From Shimia_B sp038525525 (GTDB taxonomy: Bacteria > Pseudomonadota > Alphaproteobacteria > Rhodobacterales > Rhodobacteraceae), in NCBI GenBank assembly GCA_038525525.1, contig JBCBHO010000004.1:124001-188000 (forward strand): DNA of 64,000 nucleotides, written 5' to 3'. Position numbers and translations under genes: made by a program. Shown piece by piece: positions 61,709-64,000 of the stretch (positions are counted from its first letter, which is position 1; each line of letters opens with the position of its first letter). The notes under the pieces were generated by a model that saw nothing but the letters and a program-made list of their open reading frames with translations, had not been told where the DNA came from and did not search any database.

Positions 61709-63157
61709 TCATATCATACGATAATTCGGGCTTTCGCGCGTGATCTGGACGTCGTGCACATGGCTCTCCTTGAGGCCCGCGCCGGTAATCTTCACGAACC
61801 GGCAATTCTGCCGCATCTCGTCCACCGTGGCACAGCCGGTGTATCCCATGGCCGCCCGGAGGCCGCCCACGAGCTGGTGAATGACCGTGCCCGCCGAGCC
61901 CTTGTAGGGGACCTGCCCCTCGATGCCCTCTGGCACAAGCTTGTCGGAGGCGGCGTCCTTCTGGAAATAGCGGTCAGCCGAGCCTCGCGCCATGGCGCCG
62001 AGGGAGCCCATGCCGCGATAGCTTTTGAAGCTACGCCCCTGATAAAGAATGACTTCGCCCGGGCTCTCGTCGGTGCCCGCGATCATCGATCCCACCATGG
62101 CGCAGGAGGCCCCCGCCGCGATGGCCTTGGCGAAATCGCCGGAGAACTTGATGCCGCCATCGGCGATGACGGGCACATCGCCCGCCGCCGCCGCGCAATC
62201 CATGATCGCCGACAGCTGCGGCACGCCCACGCCCGCCACCATGCGCGTGGTGCAGATGGAGCCCGGCCCGATGCCGACCTTCACGGAATCCGCCCCCGCA
62301 TCTATGAGCGCGCGAGTGGCCTCACCGGTGGCCACGTTGCCCGCCACGACTTGAAGATCGTTCGATAACATCTTGACCCGCCTCACGGCTTCGGCGACGC
62401 CCGCCGAATGCCCATGGGCCGTGTCGATCACGATCATGTCCACGCCCGCATCCACGAGCTGCTCGGAGCGCGCGAAGCCCGCATCGCCCACCGTGGTGGC
62501 CGCGGCCACCCTGAGGCGGCCGAGCTCGTCCTTGCAGGCCGTGGGGTTGAGCACCGCCTGCTCGGTGTCCTTGAGCGTCAGGAGGCCGGTGAGCTTGCCC
62601 TCTGCATCGGTGATGAGGAGCTTCTCGATGCGCCGCGCCTTCATGAGCGAGATCGCCTCCTCGCGGTCCGCGGGTTCGCGCAGGATGGCGAGATTGTCAG
62701 CGCTCATCATAACCGAGACCGGGGTGTCATCGGCGGCCGCAAAGCGCATGTCCCGGTTCGTCACGATCCCCACCACGCGGCGCTTCTCGTCGATGACCGG
62801 GAAGCCGGTGAAGCCGTAGCGCTCGGTGAGCGCCTTGGCATCGGCCTTGGTCTGGTCGGGGCGCAGCGTCACGGGATTGAAGACGATCCCGCTCTCGAAG
62901 CGTTTCACGCGCCGCACCTCCCGCGCCTGCTCCTCCACGGAGAGGTTGCGGTGGATGACGCCCATGCCCCCCGCCTGGGCCATGGCGATGGCCATGCGCC
63001 CCTCGGTGACGGTGTCCATGGCAGAGCTCAGGAGCGGGATGTTGAGCGCGATGCGCCGCGTCACCCTTGTCCGAGTGTCGGCGGTGGCGGGCAGCACCTC
63101 GGAGGCGCCGGGCACCAAGAGCACATCGTCGAACGTGAGGGCCTCGCTGATCTCCAT
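61709..63157 (-). CDS. guaB: Inosine-5'-monophosphate dehydrogenase
   Basis: This 482-aa enzyme oxidises IMP to XMP, the first step of GMP synthesis. It has EALTFDDVLLVP at the N-terminus, two CBS domains (about 90-200), the catalytic Cys loop GIGPGSICTTRMVAGVGVPQ, IADGGIKFSGDFAKAIAAGA and the flap EGIEGQVPYKG. The start MEISEALTF has GGAGG seven bases upstream. It precedes the rsmB-like gene. Confidence 0.97.
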   Translation of the reverse strand: MEISEALTFDDVLLVPGASEVLPATADTRTRVTRRIALNIPLLSSAMDTVTEGRMAIAMAQAGGMGVIHRNLSVEEQAREVRRVKRFESGIVFNPVTLRPDQTKADAKALTERYGFTGFPVIDEKRRVVGIVTNRDMRFAAADDTPVSVMMSADNLAILREPADREEAISLMKARRIEKLLITDAEGKLTGLLTLKDTEQAVLNPTACKDELGRLRVAAATTVGDAGFARSEQLVDAGVDMIVIDTAHGHSAGVAEAVRRVKMLSNDLQVVAGNVATGEATRALIDAGADSVKVGIGPGSICTTRMVAGVGVPQLSAIMDCAAAAGDVPVIADGGIKFSGDFAKAIAAGASCAMVGSMIAGTDESPGEVILYQGRSFKSYRGMGSLGAMARGSADRYFQKDAASDKLVPEGIEGQVPYKGSAGTVIHQLVGGLRAAMGYTGCATVDEMRQNCRFVKITGAGLKESHVHDVQITRESPNYRMI

Positions 63158-63465
63158 GGGTGTCCTCCAGATGGGAGCCTCGCTTGGCGATCTGCCCTCG
63201 CACGAACGGACAGAAATGGGAAGCGGGCAACGGCAAGATAGTGCGACGGGCACAGCGCGTGGCGCGGGCGGATGCCTCCGGCGGAGGTACGGGGCACAAA
63301 GAAGCCGGGGACGCGCCGGGATGATGGGACCGCGCGCGAGGCGGCGTCAGAGGGGCTTCAGGGCGCTGTGCACGGGTGACGGTCTCGAACATCATTATGA
63401 CGGGTTTGAATTGGTGCCCCGGCCACGCTGCGCATAGGCTGGCCTCAAAGAGCAGGAACATGACC
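63158..63465. other. Divergent intergenic region between guaB and the RACo-like gene
   Basis: These 308 bases hold no supported gene. They should carry two divergent promoters, which I could not place with confidence, and a copy of the CCTCCGGCGG element at 63273-63304. Confidence 0.55.
63273..63304 (+). repeat. Copy of the CCTCCGGCGGAGGTAC...AAAGAAG element
   Basis: TGCCTCCGGCGGAGGTACG then GGGCACAAAGAAG is nearly identical to the copy at 52902, differing at one base. Unlike that copy it has no inverted partner next to it. Confidence 0.6.
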
Positions 63466-64000
63466 ATGGCCACGGACCCACTCGTCGTCTTCACACCCTC
63501 GGGCAAGCGGGGACGCTTTCCGGTGGGCACGCCCATCCTGACAGCAGCGCGCCAGCTCGGCGTGGATCTCGACAGTGTCTGCGGCGGCCGCGGGATTTGC
63601 GCGCGCTGCCAGGTGACGCCCATGGCCGGTGAATTCCCAAAGCATGGCGTCACCGTGCGCGAGGATGCCTTGAGCGGCTGGAACCTCGTGGAGGAGCGTT
63701 ATGCCCAGAAGCGCGGTCTCGTGGAGGGTCGGCGGCTCGGGTGCCAGGTGACGGTGCAGGGCGACGTGGTCGTCGACGTCCCGCCCGAGAGCCAGGTCCA
63801 CCGGCAGGTGGTGCGCAAGCGCGCGGAGGTCCGCGACATCACGCTCGATCCCGCGGTGCGGCTCTTTTACGTGGAGGTGGCCGAGCCTGACATGCACGAC
63901 CCCTCGGGCGATCTCGAACGGCTGAAGGCGGCGCTCGGCGCGCAATGGGGCCTCACGGACTTGCGCGTGGGGCTCTCCGTCCTTCAGGGGCTCCAGCCGG
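63466..64000 (+). CDS. Ferredoxin/ASKHA domain protein (RACo-like, DUF4445), 5' part
   Basis: The gene runs off the window end; 178 codons are visible. The N-terminus is a 2Fe-2S ferredoxin domain with FTPSGKRGRFPVGTPIL and the cluster-binding pattern CGGRGICARCQV plus a later RRLGCQV. The linker and start of a middle domain follow (ESQVHRQVVRKRAEVRD). This is the layout of reductive activators of corrinoid proteins, used with cobalamin-dependent methyltransferases. AGGA lies eight bases before ATG 63466; an in-frame ATG at 63460 is also possible. Confidence 0.83.
   Translation, partial: MATDPLVVFTPSGKRGRFPVGTPILTAARQLGVDLDSVCGGRGICARCQVTPMAGEFPKHGVTVREDALSGWNLVEERYAQKRGLVEGRRLGCQVTVQGDVVVDVPPESQVHRQVVRKRAEVRDITLDPAVRLFYVEVAEPDMHDPSGDLERLKAALGAQWGLTDLRVGLSVLQGLQP

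Overview
The window looks like core chromosome of an alphaproteobacterium of the Rhodobacteraceae (Roseobacter group). The reasons are the high GC content, strong codon bias, many 4-bp ATGA or TTGA start/stop overlaps, a GTTC-N7-GTTC SOS box before recA, a CckA kinase preceded by a CtrA-type TTAA-N7-TTAA box, and short intergenic repeat families that I associate with this group. These assignments rest on recognising protein families and motifs by eye; no database search was run. No phage, transposase, CRISPR, tRNA or rRNA gene was seen.

Layout. 0-1.4 kb: a secreted curlin-repeat protein. 1.6-7.4 kb, minus strand: a branched-chain amino acid or amide ABC transporter operon in the order livK, livG, livF, a small secreted unknown protein, livH, livM. 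7.6-12.1 kb: a PQQ-type sugar dehydrogenase, a GlxA-type AraC regulator, class II DAHP synthase and a PAS-domain protein. 12.3-15.9 kb: yicC, gmk, a gamma-carbonic anhydrase-like protein and a trans-sulfuration enzyme, followed by a convergent unknown gene. 16.0-23.4 kb: the complete phosphate regulon phoR-pstSCAB-phoU-phoB with a Pho box before pstS and two hairpins between pstS and pstC. 23.5-29.8 kb: an alpha/beta hydrolase, an amylosucrase with a PhyH-type dioxygenase, a nucleotide-sugar epimerase, aroQ and a LuxR-type regulator. 29.87-30.1 kb: a probable 6S RNA with a strong terminator.

30.2-38.1 kb: tsf and rpsB, pseudouridine catabolism (psuK-psuG), a DUF502 membrane protein, a LysE/ArgO exporter, then bdhA with a patatin-like lipase and an unknown gene. 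38.2-38.4 kb, minus strand: a candidate small RNA or leader ending in a hairpin with ten U. 38.4-45.1 kb: a peptide-type solute-binding protein, an aquaporin, a XRE-cupin regulator, an acyl-CoA synthetase, an FrnE-type DsbA protein and a Bcr/CflA-type exporter. 45.1-57.1 kb: mfd, a small membrane protein, hemB, a SYLF lipoprotein, typA, alaS and recA. 57.3-64 kb: a sulfotransferase-fold protein, cckA, an RsmB-like rRNA methyltransferase, guaB and the start of a ferredoxin/ASKHA (RACo-like) protein cut by the window end.

Most of the window is housekeeping. The less explained parts are the isolated minus-strand terminator and hairpin at 38.2-38.3 kb, the small secreted protein inside the liv operon, the paired UUCG hairpins between argO and the patatin gene, two families of short dispersed repeats, the CtrA box that suggests a later cckA start, and the amylosucrase/dioxygenase pair.
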